DNA of 64,000 nucleotides. Origin: Xylogone sp. PMI_703. Taxonomy: Eukaryota; Ascomycota; Leotiomycetes. The stretch lies in the NCBI GenBank assembly GCA_021399445.1, contig JAJTUQ010000008.1, positions 1-64,000 on the forward strand, read 5' to 3'. Below, piece after piece: positions 10,253 to 22,403 of the stretch. Within the stretch, counting starts at the first letter, position 1, and the number at the start of each line of letters is the position of its first letter. Under the pieces are notes generated by a model that saw only the letters and a list, made by a program, of their open reading frames with translations, searched no databases and was not told where the DNA came from. A program made the translations under genes and the position numbers.

Positions 10253-12589
10253 GGTAAAACTGGTGAATAGAACGACTAGTCGCTAAGTAATCGACTATGA
10301 ATATAGAGGCTTATAGTATAAGTTGTTATGTAAAAGCAGATCCTGAAACTGGAAGAGACTCGAGATGTTGGGTAAAACATAAGAAGAATAGTAAGGTTCT
10401 CTGATGTCTTCTGTAAAAAGATGAGTTTATATGTCAAGAAAACTTTCACTATTCCTGGATTTTTAATCCACACTATATATAGATTTAGTAGGCTCTACGT
10501 TATTGCTTTATTTGTCGGTAATTTTAAAATTAGCTCAAGTAATAGCCATAATGTCGTCTATTAATACTTCATCCAATATTCTTGTACCCTGCAGAGCACT
10601 TGCTTTCTAATCGCAAAAGGTTGCCTCGGTCATACGCTACGTACACCCTACCTAATACTCGTTCCTGCCATCCCGGAGGCAGAAAACTACTGCCTTGCAA
10701 AAGTCCCGCTCAATGAAAAGCCTACTACTCTACTTCTTTTTCCATCCTCGAGATCTTCTAACCGGATGGCAGCGACTACGAGGGAGAGCGACTAGGTTAT
10801 CGTGTGGTCTGTCTCGGCGAGAAGCCATACCTTGACCCTAACTCAGTGTCTCAAGCCGAGTTCCTAGCTAGCAAGAAGGAGAATGGAGTTTAGGGAGCCA
10901 AGGGACATTGACTCTGAACATATCAACAGGTATGCGGGCATCTCTCACAGAGCATTATATGGAATCCAAGGAGCGTCATGTAACTTAATGGTATTACCTC
11001 CTAAAGTATATTGTGGTAAGTTAAATCTTCTAAGAATTAAGTAAACATGTCGTGATATCACGCCTGTGACCTGTGCACTGGGGTGCGTTTAAGGGCCAAG
11101 CTTGATCCCGCTTTCACTAAGTCGTCTGGTTTGGGTTTTCGGGGGCGCTTTTGGTGCAACACCCTAGTCAGGTAGCCATAACTATCGCCTGCCGCTTTAC
11201 TAAGCACGTATTCAAAATTACAACTACCACGTTATGAATGGGCAATTCCTCAAAAAATCTCGGCTTAAAGGCCTTGTCGAATGCGGGCTTGTCTGTGCGG
11301 CATGCAGCCTATAGCTGTGAGATGGAAAGATCACATTACAGATCGTAAAACGCGGCCCTTATCCAAGACAGATTGGCCGCACATCTACAGTTACCCATGC
11401 ACATATTAATGAAACGATTAATAGATTCCGGGATACTACATTTTACCTTTTGAAACCATTACCATGGAAGCCTGTGGCATTAAAGCCTCACGTTCAACAC
11501 TTTCCAGATGAAGACTCCTCGCCCATACTTGCCTTATATGGTTGCGGGAAACAGAAAGACTTACCGGCAATTTACGCTCGCAATGATTACCGGGGTGGAC
11601 CAAATCAGAGAAGCCAGGGTATATATCAAGAAGGAAGGAGTATTTATAAGCGATAGAGTACGTTCTACGTCGCACCGCAACCCCACCTTTAAAGTGGAAT
11701 GCTCAATTGCCGCGTAAGTCTTTCTGTTCCCGCAACCAGGCACTCCTACTATCACCCTTTACCTTCCCCCAACTGGTGTGTCTCCGCGGGTTCGGGCCCT
11801 GTCCAGATTGATCGTTGATACCACATGGTCATGTCAACTGGTAATAGCCGGTCATGGTGGACTTCTTCCGCCAAACAGGGCCTACGCGTACCTCGAGACC
11901 GAACTAGCTGTCGCTGTAACGCAGCACGACTCTGTGAATGGACCAGCTTTGCGGGATATGCACAGACCCATGTATGGTCTTCATATCAACAGTCGATTCT
12001 CTTTGCAACCTGGTCTGCTCACAGACGGTTTACGGCATAGGCAGTGCTGCCCAGGGTTCTGTCCGAGTTTACCGTGTACTGCCGCCCGAGCTGGCGATGA
12101 GGACTGACTGGCTCGTGTCTGCGCGTCAAGGCCCAACTTTCGTTGATTCATATACATGGCATGATGCAGGATATACGAGGACAATACTGCATTTAGCTGG
12201 TACTTTGTCAAGGGCACTGACGAGGTAGGAATATGAGACATTCTACCACAATATGGGGAGATGGCCTGAGAATAATCCCTGCATTGGACAATGTAGGTAA
12301 AATAGTTGCAGATAGCTGTCTAAAGAGGTTTCCACTAAAGATTACAATATCAGTATATGTTACCAAGGGCTCTATTATAAAGTGCGTAGTGTATTGTTTG
12401 TCAAATTGAGTATCGAGGCTATTGATAGTATAGAGGTCCTTCGAATATATAAGCTAAATGCAGGCTTAGCTCTGTACGGTGATATATCAAATCGCCTGTG
12501 GCCATAGAAGCTAAGGCTTGAAATATTTTGGAGAACAAGCCAATTGAGACCAGCCCGTATATCGCTCCGCTGGGAACCCCTCAGACACG
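10253..12589. other. intergenic, with unrecognised short ORFs
   Basis: No gene supported. A 40-codon open stretch near 10750-10890 (DGSDYEGERLGYRVVCLGEK) looks like eroded coding sequence. Overlapping + strand ORFs at 11508-11717, 11778-12107 and 11938-12228 could be pieces of one gene (candidate donor GTAAGT at 11714), but frames do not join convincingly and no family motif is seen. 12300-12589 is the promoter region of the protease gene. Confidence 0.35.
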
Positions 12590-14796
12590 ATGGTGTTGCT
12601 GAACTTCGCAACTTTGGCACTGCTTTCAGCAGCGTTTGTCGGCGCCGCACCATCGACGGGGCATGTCACTCACGAACGGCGCGATGTCTACAGTAATCAT
12701 CACTGGGAGAAGCGTAGTCGCCTCGAACCGCACGATGTGATCCCCGTGCGGATTGGTCTGACACAGCGCAACTTGGACCAAGGTCATGATCTGCTCATGG
12801 ACGTGTCGGACCCGGATTCAGAGAACTATGGCAAGCATTGGACAGTAGAGCAGATTATCGAGAGGTTTTCTCCGACGCAGGAGTCGATTGAAGCAATTAG
12901 AGAATGGCTCATAGGATCGGGCATCGCTGAAAATCGGATTATCCATTCAATAGGTTATGAATGGATTCATTTCAATGCTACCATCCAAGAGGCAGAAGAA
13001 CTCTTCCAGACGGAGTACCACTTGTTCGAGCATGGGCTAGAGCTTCGCAACACTGTTGGTTGCGATGAGTGCGTTCTCTCTACCAGTCGATCCCGGTAGC
13101 ATAGGTATAACTAACTTTTGCAAAAAGATACAAAGTGCCCAGCCACCTTGCGCGACACATTGACTTTGTACATCCCGGCGTCGCCCTTGTTGGAAGTATG
13201 GCGAAAAAGGTTATGAGGCGAAGTATACAGCCAGAGGAGCAACTTGCCACACGCAAAGTACTCGACGAACGAGCGGCTGCTGGCCCTTGCGACGACTTGA
13301 ACTTTATCACACCAGCCTGCATTCAACATATCTACGGAGTACCCAAGGGAGACAAGAAAGCTCCTGGAAACTCTCTTGGTTTGTTCGAACACGGGTCATG
13401 GTACAGCCCTATTTCACTCGCGACACTACTAGCCAATTTCACAGACATTCCACCAGAAACGAGACCTATTAATATTACCATCGACATCTCTGAAACCCAC
13501 TACAACGACAACTTTAGTTTCGACGGTGAAGCGAGTCTCGACATACAAATGGCATTGCCACTGGTCTATCCACAGAATATAACGATATATCAAGTTGATG
13601 ATGACTATTATGCTGTTTATGCGGCTTCACTTGAAACGTACCTTGGCTTATTTCAGAGCTGGTTGAATGCTATTGACAAAGTCAGTGTCCTCGTAATCCT
13701 TCTCCAATGTTTGTCGCCCACATGTTAAGAAATGGGCTGACCCAAGGCAATTAGTCATACTGTAACTATACGGCATTTGGAGAGACAGGAAATGACCCCG
13801 ACATCGACCCAACATATCCCGACAACAACCCAGACCCCGCTAATCCCAGTAATCCCAATATGCTCCCTGCGGGGTGGTACAGAGGCCCCCCTGAATGTGG
13901 AACAGTGAAAAGCACAAATGTGTATTCTCTTTCGTATGGCTGGGAGGAACAACAACTGCCATACAACTACATGCACCGACAGTGCAACGAGTAAGTCCCT
14001 GAGCAAAGTCTTCCAGTCCTTGTTGAGCGTCCTTATATATCATGGTTTGTTAGGTTTATGAAGTTGTCGCTCATGGGAACTACGATTGTCGTAGCTTCCG
14101 GTGATTCAGGTTCAGCAGTTGGCAGCGCCTGTGGTTTTGGTGACTCTTACCTCGCCACCGCCCAATACCCTGCAAAGTAAGTAGCCTTGACGTCTGTCAG
14201 GCAGCTACCGCTGTGTATGCTATTAGATTCCATTCCCGCTGATGCTGAATTCCCGCAGTTGCCCATACCTCCTCACCGTTGGCGCCACCCAACTTCTCCC
14301 CGGTCTCACAGAAGTCGGCGCAAACATCGGTGGCTTTGCTTCTTCCGGCGGCTTCTCCTGGAACTACTCTCGTCCTGCCTATCAAGACGAGGCTGTTCAG
14401 GCCTACTTGAACAACCACGAGAGCCTTGATCGTAACCGCTTCAACAGCAATGGTCGTGGCTTTCCCGATGTCAGCGCCGTGGGATGGAAGCTCCTCGACT
14501 TCTACGGACCTAACGCTACCATGGAAGCCGCAGCTGGAACCAGTGGATCGGCTCCAATTTTTGCGGCTGTTATTAATCGCATCAATGAGGAGAGGTTAGC
14601 AGTGGGAAAATCGAGGGTGGGCTTTGTGAACCCGGTGCTTTATAAGAATCCACAGATGTTTAATGATGTGACAGAGGGGAACAACTCATTGTGCACCTCC
14701 GTGGCTTTCACGGCGGCGGTGGGTTGGGACCCAGTCACGGGATTGGGAACACCCAATTATCCAAAGATGCTAGATGTCTTTATGAAGTTACCGTGA
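12590..14796 (+). CDS. sedolisin (peptidase S53) secreted protease, 642 aa
   Basis: Five exons: 12590-13068, 13128-13680, 13755-13990, 14054-14176, 14259-14796, with introns of 59, 74, 63 and 82 bp that restore one frame. A signal peptide (~20 aa) is followed by a pro-kumamolisin propeptide (residues ~40-185) and the S53 catalytic domain. Catalytic residues are visible: Glu294 and Asp298 in DGEASLDIQ, the oxyanion Asp in ASGDSGS and the nucleophile Ser at about 559 in GTSGSAP. The C-terminal calcium-site pattern (DVTEGNNSLC, GWDPVTGLGTPNYPKM) is intact. Such enzymes cleave proteins or release tripeptides at acidic pH outside the cell. Length is normal for fungal tripeptidyl-peptidase-like sedolisins. 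I cannot decide between endo- and tripeptidyl-peptidase activity from sequence alone. No breaks. Confidence 0.92.
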
Positions 14797-16317
14797 GGTG
14801 GTACTAGATAGGCTTGTCGGCTCGAACATTCTGTGAGGAAGCACGATTGCGTGCGCAAGTAACATGGATATGTAGTCAAACGACGAACTGTGATATAACT
14901 ATGAATTTATTTACCCCAGAAGCATGAAATCCGCGCGTGCTTCCCTTGAAGCTGTACAGTTTCCCTTAAAAGCACGAAGTTAATGAGAGCAGATAAAGCT
15001 AAATTACAGCCTAGATTTTCATCTGCTCTAGTCGCATTATTATGAGTCAGTTCTATGCAATTGATGTCTACGAAGATATACTCCACTAAGATCGGTTCAA
15101 ACTACCTGAAATTGTGTAAACTTGACGTTCTTGAATTTAAGTGGTGAAGTTTAGCCGGCTCCATCGAAGACGTAATACTTAAATATAGCAGGTGCGGATT
15201 TTCCTTATAACTAACATCGAACAAGAACCTTGGGGATCCCGAAGGAAGTAAAGTTGGTAAGATATTTCTTTCCACTTGAACATATAGATTGATTACTAAA
15301 CAATGTCAATTTAGCAAACCCTACTTCGCATAACCCTCTCATTGCAAACGGGGCATATAGGAGAGATACGGACAACCCTCTTATTGCAAATGGGGCATAC
15401 TAGATAGGGAACAGTAATGTTTCAAGGCAACAATGAGTTCCAAATCCCTAAGCTGAGCTCGACTGTCTTGCACCATTTCACATATACCTCCTTAATCATT
15501 GATACTAGTTTGAGCCATAGTACTAGTATGCCCTTTCCGAATCTCTAAGTTTTAAGATGAGTCAGTGGGAGAATCGAGAAGCCGGTAAAAGCTGAACAAA
15601 TAGCTTAACAAGGCTATACGTTAGGTTCGGAGTACTAATACGGAGTGCATTATTCTTACTTGCTAATACCAGTACTTGAAAGTGACAATAGTATCCCTTA
15701 ACCCCTGCACACATCCACCCACCCCAACGGCGGGTGTAATAACATCCCACAGCTCCCTATTCATGTGGGCAGATACCTTACGCCACAGACAAGGCTGCGG
15801 GATTAGCCACCATTACCCCGCCTAGGATTAGTTATTTCGAGTTTCGGTGGCAAGTCATCGCTGGCGAGGGACAATTTTGCCAATGACTCATGATGATATA
15901 GAGTTAAATAGAATAATCTTTCCCTCAACCCAATATCCAAAGTTGAATGTAAGTATATAATGCATGTTCGTCATCAATGGTTGTCGTAAAGTTAACTGAA
16001 GTCTCCTTGGACGAACGGAGATAGAACTGATCAACTTTCTCCTAACGGGGAAAGGTTCTTGCTAAACAGGGTAGTACGGAGAGCATTGGATTTTCCTTGT
16101 TTGTTAGGTAAAATGCAAGACATGTCACATTGAAATAAATGGACGCCACAACATGTCAGCTGGTTCACACTACATCATACCCTTGTCGCCCTCAGCTATA
16201 TAAAACTGAATTCTCACCCAGAATATTCTGTTTCTTCTGAAACAATTACCAAGCCTTATTTTTCACGTATTGTTGAATCACTTTAATACATGTGATACAC
16301 TTGGCCTATTAACAATT
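14797..16317. other. intergenic
   Basis: No gene recognised apart from a small tandem duplication (15331-15402). A TATA-like 'ctatataaaac' near 16196 could serve the small ORF that follows. Confidence 0.4.
15331..15402. repeat. two-copy tandem repeat, period about 42 bp
   Basis: The block 'aaccctctcattgcaaacggggcata' at about 15332 recurs as 'aaccctcttattgcaaatggggcata' at about 15374. The two differences are both C-to-T. Confidence 0.6.
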
Positions 16318-16524
16318 ATGAGTTTCCTGGAATGGGCGAAAGTACAAAGAGTCCGTGAGGAAGAAAAACTAAAAGAATTAGAGGAAAGTTGGTTATATTT
16401 TGGCTTTGAGCCACCTGGAGGCCTTGATCCAACACAGCTAGAAGATGAGAAATCTGACGATCCTGAGATTCAACCCGCGAGGAATTCTTTTAGACGGTGC
16501 GTTATTCTTGCTATTATAATCTAG
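16318..16524 (+). CDS. small hypothetical acidic protein
   Basis: From the ATG at 16318 (preferred over 16270 because it begins the polar segment and lies after a TATA-like box at ~16196) the ORF gives 68 aa: MSFLEWAKVQRVREEEKLKE, a highly charged helix, then an acidic stretch (LEDEKSDDPE). I recognise no family. It could be the first exon of a longer gene, since a weak donor (GTGCGT) occurs near the end, but no continuing exon was found. Confidence 0.25.
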   Translation: MSFLEWAKVQRVREEEKLKELEESWLYFGFEPPGGLDPTQLEDEKSDDPEIQPARNSFRRCVILAIII

Positions 16525-17175
16525 ACGAGGCCTCTTGCGGGTAATGCGAGCATGTGGGTCACTAGGGGAAGGCAAAAGATATTAGTAGGTTCTCGATGAA
16601 TGGATGAATACCTAACTAGGATGGGAAGCTCATGAGCGGGGATCCGAAATTTAAAGATAATGGTTGTGTATATTTTAAAAAACATTGCGTGGTCCGCGTT
16701 TTCGTCTGTTTATAATAATCATATAGGGGAATAAACAAAAGATCAGTCTTGGAACATCACCACGACAGTGTTATCGTTAAAGCGTGTTTTACGTGACAAA
16801 TGATCCGTATAACTCCTTTACGGATTTTGAAGCAAAATGGAAAATCCTTAGCTTGGTTATAATGATAAAGGTGTTTTTCTTGGGTTTCCAATGCTAGTTG
16901 GCACATCAGAGCTATATGAAAGCATCTTTAATTTCTGTCGATTCATTTTTTAATTCTTTTTATTTTCTAGCTATCAATTTCTACGTATACGGAGTTTAGA
17001 AAGGGGGATTCCAAATTAAAATTACCACAATTGCCTCTTGCTGTATGACTACTGGTTTTTTTAATTTTATTTCTAATTAGAACAGCTTTTGCTACTCTGG
17101 GATAAAGTCTACAGAAGTTGTTTTCATTATGGTTGTCCTTTGGTTTCGGCCGGAAAAACAAATTTCCTAGAGAAA

Positions 17176-17293
17176 TATGAATAATGTGATGCGAATATGA
17201 ATATTGAGGTTATTCATATGAATAGTATTCATTTTATTCATATTCACGGGGTGCGAATATGAATAAGACCAATATTCATATTCATTTATTCGT
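17176..17293. repeat. palindrome cluster built on GCGAATATGAATA
   Basis: The stretch holds repeated units in both orientations: gcgaatatgaatatt, ttattcatatgaata, ttattcatattc, gcgaatatgaataa, aatattcatattcattt. It resembles the 4395-4525 cluster in sharing the GCGAATA core flanked by its own inverse. Confidence 0.65.
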
Positions 17294-17657
17294 TTCGGAG
17301 CCCTACTTGTCTGATCCATGTTCAATATCCTATATTGTATTAAAAGGTTATCGTTAAGTATTACAGTCGTGGTGAAAATTTACCGCGTACTTTTGGATAC
17401 AGCCAATGGCTGTATTGGTCCTGGGCCAGCTTAGCTCTTCGGCCGGAACATATATATTTGTAAGGTAAATCAACCGTTACAGACCAGTGAGTCCTGAGGT
17501 CGCACTGGACTGGAAGAAACCGAAGCTACTGCCTTTGTTGGAATTTTACTCCTCCGTGTGGCGCATTGCGTTCAGCAGATGTGCCATACAGAGCGGTAGA
17601 ATAACATCAGCTTTGCATGGGAATGCAGGGGCAAGAAGTTCCCCACACTAGTTTGCC

Positions 17658-17700
17658 ATGAGCAGATACCGATATAAAGTTAGCATCGGCATCTGCTCAT
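17658..17700. repeat. imperfect hairpin, 16-bp arms
   Basis: atgagcagataccgat (17658-17673) and atcggcatctgctcat (17685-17700) are inverted with one mismatch around an 11-bp loop. It may be a small foldback element tip or simply a structured site. Confidence 0.6.
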
Positions 17701-18769
17701 CACTGCCTTCAACGTTGCAGTTCAGAAAGGAGGCTTACTTGTCATTATCTATCTTGCGTAACGTACGGTAAGTTTGCGTCCAGGTCTAGAAAGACCAGAC
17801 CAAAAAATGGAATAAACTATCCTAAATTCTTGCTTCCCACGATAGTACATTACTCCGATGCCGAGGAGATCTTTAAACAATGAATGAATGAACCGTCGCC
17901 TTATCTATTGGCGAATCAATGAATTGTGGAGGTACCACGAACGCCATTTATGTGGTCGCTTGCATGGCGCGATTGGTGAACGAATCATCTGCCCCACATC
18001 ACAGTCCAGAGAACCACCAGCAAATGACACATACAGTCTCCGTTCCCGCTAGACCATTCACACATGAATGTCTGCATACAAGTTATACAGGGGCTCATGC
18101 CATTAGCCTTTCTCCCACTGGCAGTGTAGCTTCCGTTAGTAAAGCCATCTTAAACTATGGTAATTGGCGCCGGTCTGACCAAGCATCTGCATGTTCAGGG
18201 TTGCCAGCGTTGCAACCACGTTTTACCATGTATCAGGTGGTGGTGCCGTATGCTTCCTCTTTAATTGCCCTTGAGATTTTGTGGGCGGTCGTCTCTAAAG
18301 ACTGGCTCTTTGTACGACTGTTAAAAAATATGCTCAATTAGTTTACTCTTTTTGCTGACTGGTTACGTGGCAGATAACTGTACTGAAACCATATAATCAC
18401 CAGTAGATTGATGGTCTATTGATTATTGATTTGAAGTACTACAGCTAGGCCTAATATATGTTACCTTCCTACAACAATCGTACGGCCCTATTCTACCATA
18501 GGCGTAGGTGCTGAGGTGGAATACCCCACGGACATTTCAACACTCTTTATTTTTGGTACATCCAAATGAAACTTTAACACCAGTAAGTTTGTAAGTTACG
18601 ATTTATAGTTACACTCCTTAGCGCTTGCCATTGTAAGCTAATTCATTCTTTAAAGCTTCACGCTTGATAAAATTTGTTTAAATTATGATTTTAGAAAATA
18701 CAGTCCAGATCTTCCAACGGATCAAAGGCTACTATCTACTTATAAACAAGGTGAGAACCATCAAATGCT

Positions 18770-19990
18770 AATCATTACAGATGTTATCTATGAGCGTTCT
18801 TTTCATGCTTGACTGGCGTGAATGATATACGAGGCAGAGGGTCAGCGTACTCTGCCAGTACTGGCTCCTCCTCCATTCCGGAGCCATAATCACCGTCATG
18901 TGCGGCCACATAGAGGAATACAAGGTGCGAGATAGACAGCAACAAATCAATCTCGACAAGGAGGCGAGGTTAGCCGAGAATGGTCAAATCATTACCGACT
19001 CGATAAAAAAATGTGTGGCGGGAAGTCACGAGATGGGTCTAGACGGAGCCTTACGGATATCCCATCGACCAAACATCAATGATAACCATGGGCGAAAACG
19101 CAAGCAGATGCCGAAACCGAATACCTTCACTCCAAGATTGGCACTAGAATCTCACATGGAAAAACGGCAGAAATCGGACAAATTACGAAACTCGGATTAT
19201 CTAGGCTCTATTGACTACTCCCTGCGAGTATTAGACATTCGGGTCCAAGAGCGCACTCAGTCCCCGTTACTGCGGGAAGGACGACGTTGGCAGAGTATAG
19301 TATCAATTATGCCAACCAAGCAAGTTAGCAAGCAAATCTCCACGAAGAAAGCAGGACCGCGTGGGGCAGTTGATACGCTGCTCGCCAGCAGGTATTAGCA
19401 CATGGAGAAAGGGAATACATACTTGGGAACTTCCTCCGCGAGATCTGATAACATCCGGCGTGCACACGGCGAATGCACCGTTCAGCAAACCTAGACAAAA
19501 CGCGAGCCATCGCTCCCATATCCCGTCTCATTCTGCCATTCGGTCCATAAGAACTCAGAGCTTCCATATCCCAGGTGCTTACAAGGAAGCCGAGGAACAC
19601 CAAGGTTCCTCCAATAGCCTCAACGGATGGCAACGCGCGATTAGCAAAAAAGGAGGATGAAGTAACATGCCCAGATACAGATCAAGTATGGATGGAGACC
19701 TGCCATACGTGGATCACAAATCCGGGATGGACGAGTGCCAACGCATCTAAAAATCCAAGCCAGAAAGTTCCACCAGCCGACAAAGAATCCAATGACACGA
19801 CCATGGCAATTGAGGCCGCGATAAACCAGTGGAAGGCCGAGGAAGCGATACTATTCGATTGACGTTGTTAGTTCTGAATCTTGCTGTACTCAGGGCGTCT
19901 CATCCACCGTGCAAGTGTCTGGAAGCTCCAATTTCTGGGTGGAAGGAAGACGAAGGTTCAAACATACAATTCATAGATCGCACCGGGGGG
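18770..19990 (-). pseudogene. amino-acid/choline (APC-family) permease, badly degraded
   Basis: Read on the minus strand across several frames, ordered pieces of a fungal APC permease appear: GGPPGAIYELYV near 19970, GRVIGFFVGWWNFLAWIF near 19800, a piece with LWTEWQNETGYGS near 19560, MLNGAFAVCTPDVI at 19488-19445 with LAEEVP close by, and ASRLICCCLSR near 18960. Their order and spacing match the transmembrane order of GABA/choline-type permeases. There are at least four frameshifts and several stops. The 5' end is lost close to the MULE insertion at 20006. Confidence 0.55.
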
Positions 19991-20013
19991 GCCCGCCATC
20001 GAAGATAGCAGTA

Positions 20014-20094
20014 GGGTATACTTAAATCCACTTGGGCGCGTTCTTAAATCAACTTGACACAGACCACTTCAACGCGTGTATGGCCGACACCGGA
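20014..20094 (+). repeat. left terminal inverted repeat of the MULE
   Basis: 81 bp ending in ...tggccgacaccgga; the reverse complement is found at 22315-22395 with one C/T difference near position 29 of the repeat. Confidence 0.93.
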
Positions 20095-20426
20095 TGTCCG
20101 ACGTAACTCTCCCCCCCATACATTGTGTTAGTAATCTTAAGTATCAACCGACTGCCGGGTCCATAAGCGCATAATACTTATGACCGCCATTCACACCGTA
20201 TTTATACAGTGGAGATCACTCAACTTTGCGGTGAGCAATAGCTACTGGTATTGCTATAGTTATATGGCCACGTTATGTAGTAGTATATATAAACTTTTTG
20301 TAGCTCTCAGAATATACAACGAATTCAACGATCTTGAATCTATTCTTGTGTTTCCTTGAATCATTATACTTTTCAGCCGGCACCACCATTTCCCACCACT
20401 TTTTGCTGACCATAACCCTCCATCTA

Positions 20427-22180
20427 ATGGCAACTATTACTTCTCCATGTGGTCCTGCTCCACCAGAAGCATATTACTCTGATCTACCATCATTATACAC
20501 AGCAACTCAGGCGTTTGCGCGTGAAAACGGCTATGCTTTTACTGCTCGGGATAAACAACTGAATAGAGTTGTGTATATTTGCGATCGAGGCGGTCCATAC
20601 CAGTCAAAAGGCAAAAGACCTGATGTTCATCCTTCCAAACAACGTAATGGTTCTACCAAAAAGTGTGGCTGTAAGATGAAAGTGGCAGCAAAAAGGGAAG
20701 GCGATAATTGGAGAGTCCAGGTTATTGAAGCTATTCATAACCATAATGCCTCCGCATCGGCTGTAGCCCATCCAGTACATAGAAATGGTGCACTGGATCC
20801 TCATCTACGTGCTTTAATCTTATCCAAGGCTAAAGCTGGAGTTCGGAACGCTCAAATCTTGATCTTTTTGCGTATGGAATACCCGGAGGTTTTGGTAACT
20901 GGAAACGATATTACAAATATCACTCAAAGTGCAAGAAATGAAGAATTAGATGGCTGGACACCAATTCAATGGCTATTGTATGTATGATCATGTTCCGTTT
21001 TAGCTATTTACTAACAGATCAGGGAGTATTTACAGCAAAAGGGCTTTAATCCGTCATACTTGCTTGACTCCGCCAAACAGCTAGTTCATCTTTTCTATGT
21101 CCATCCAGATGCGATTACTTTATATCAACAACACCCTGACGTCATATTCATGGATTGCACATATAAAACTAATCGATTCCGCATGCCACTACTCAATATT
21201 TGTGCTATAACCGGTGGAAATAAGATTGTTCAAGTTGGGTTAGCATTCTTTTCAAATGAGAAAGAAGATGCTTATAATTGGGCTTTGGCACGGGTACGAG
21301 AGTTAATGCGAAAGTACTCTATTCCAGAGCCAGTTTCTATTGTAACTGATAGAGAACTGGCCTTGATGATGGCATCAATACAGCTAAATCCCAAGAGCAA
21401 CTTCGTCAAAAACACAGCTTAAATACCCCTCTTTTAGCTGCTGTCAAAGGCAATGTTTATGACTATGCGCTGAAGAAGATAGTAGCTGAACAGGCAAAGC
21501 TTCCTAGAGATCAATCTATTGCTTTGCCGGAGTGTAATTGCACGGTTGAACGTACTTTAGGATTACCATGTTATCACACGATATGGAAAAGGCAAAGAGA
21601 TGGTGGCGTGATTCTCCCTGAGGATATACATGTTCACTGGTACTATATTAGGCCAAATGAAAGTATTCCTTTGCCTTTGAACATTCGAGAGCCTGTTCTC
21701 AACCCACAGGTTGTGAAAGGTAAAGGCAGGCCTAGAGGAGCTCTTAATAGAGGCCGGAAATCAGATATCAATACAATATCTGGTACTAGGCGGTTACCCT
21801 CTGCCTTTGAACTGCCTTCTAGTTCGGCTCCACCAGCTCTACAATCTTCAACTTTAAGGGCAACCTCTCCCTTGGGAAATCACAGGTCTGGCCGTATAAC
21901 TAGCAACGTAGGCCTACAGCGAATCAAAGATCTTGGAATTGATTCATACGAGCCGGGGACCATGCGAGAAAGGGCCTACCAGCGTGGTATTTCATCAATT
22001 TACCATACAGATTCTATTGAAGATACAGCTACATTAGCTGACGAGAGAATGATGGACTTGGAGGGGTGGGACGAGGAAGATAATGCCGAAATTGAGTCTC
22101 AAAAGACCCAAGAGTACGTAGTAGTCTCAGCCGAAGTTGAGTCTCAAAAGACCCAAGAGTACATAGTAGTTTCGGTATAA
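20427..22180 (+). pseudogene. MULE transposase, internally deleted
   Basis: Start chosen at ATG 20427 (MATITSPCGPAPPEAYYSDL) rather than an in-frame upstream ATG, because homology begins there. Exon 1 (to 20978) holds the FAR1/WRKY-GCM1-like zinc domain (KKCGCKMKV...HNHNASA). A 44-bp intron (20979-21022) with a CTAAC branch follows. Exon 2 carries the first catalytic Asp (FMDCTYKTNRF) and the second (VTDRELALM). Immediately after this the sequence jumps, out of frame, to a C-terminal region with a SWIM-like zinc motif (CNCTVERTLGLPCYH). About 150-250 residues with the catalytic Glu are missing. The tail contains a 15-residue direct duplication (ESQKTQEYVVVS / ESQKTQEYIVVS). It cannot be catalytically active. 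Confidence 0.85.
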
Positions 22181-22314
22181 CTTCATTTTTGCCATATTAG
22201 GAAATACATATATTTGTGCTTAAATCATTATGAGAATCACTGGTTGCATGGCTGAGTCTCTTTGTACAGTACTAATTTGTATGCGATCGCGAGGCGAAGT
22301 TGTGCGAAAAACGC

Positions 22315-22395
22315 TCCGGTGTCGGCCATACACGCGTTGAAGTGGTCTGTGTCAAGTTGATTTAAGGACGCGCCCAAGTGGATTTAAGTATACCC
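22315..22395 (-). repeat. right terminal inverted repeat of the MULE
   Basis: Inverted partner of 20014-20094; followed by the target duplication TAGCAGTA. Confidence 0.93.
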
Positions 22396-22403
22396 TAGCA
22401 GTA

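Larger units (their letters stand above)
16525..18770. other. intergenic, with palindromic repeats
   Basis: No gene supported. A 140-codon ORF at 17919-18341 has no recognisable motif and ends in a short hydrophobic segment; I do not call it. Palindromic sequence at 17176-17293 and a hairpin at 17658-17700 are listed separately. Confidence 0.4.
20006..22403 (+). mobile_element. MULE (Mutator-like) DNA transposon with 81-bp TIRs and 8-bp target duplication
   Basis: Left TIR 20014-20094 and right TIR 22315-22395 are inverted copies, 80 of 81 positions matching by eye (GGGTATACTTAAATCC at the tips). Directly outside are identical 8-bp copies of TAGCAGTA at 20006-20013 and 22396-22403, the target-site duplication. 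The element is 2382 bp and encodes one MULE-type transposase on the + strand. Near-identical TIRs and a perfect duplication imply a recent move, in contrast with the RIP-scarred relics nearby. Because the transposase lacks its middle, this copy was probably moved by an enzyme made elsewhere in the genome. Confidence 0.92.

Noticed and set aside
11436..12241. Cluster of overlapping ORFs on both strands, considered as a multi-exon gene
   Set aside because: The candidate intron at 11714 would be about 26 bp and frames do not join. No family motif was found.
15331..15402. Two-copy tandem repeat considered as a CRISPR-like array
   Set aside because: There are only two units without spacers, and this is a eukaryotic genome.
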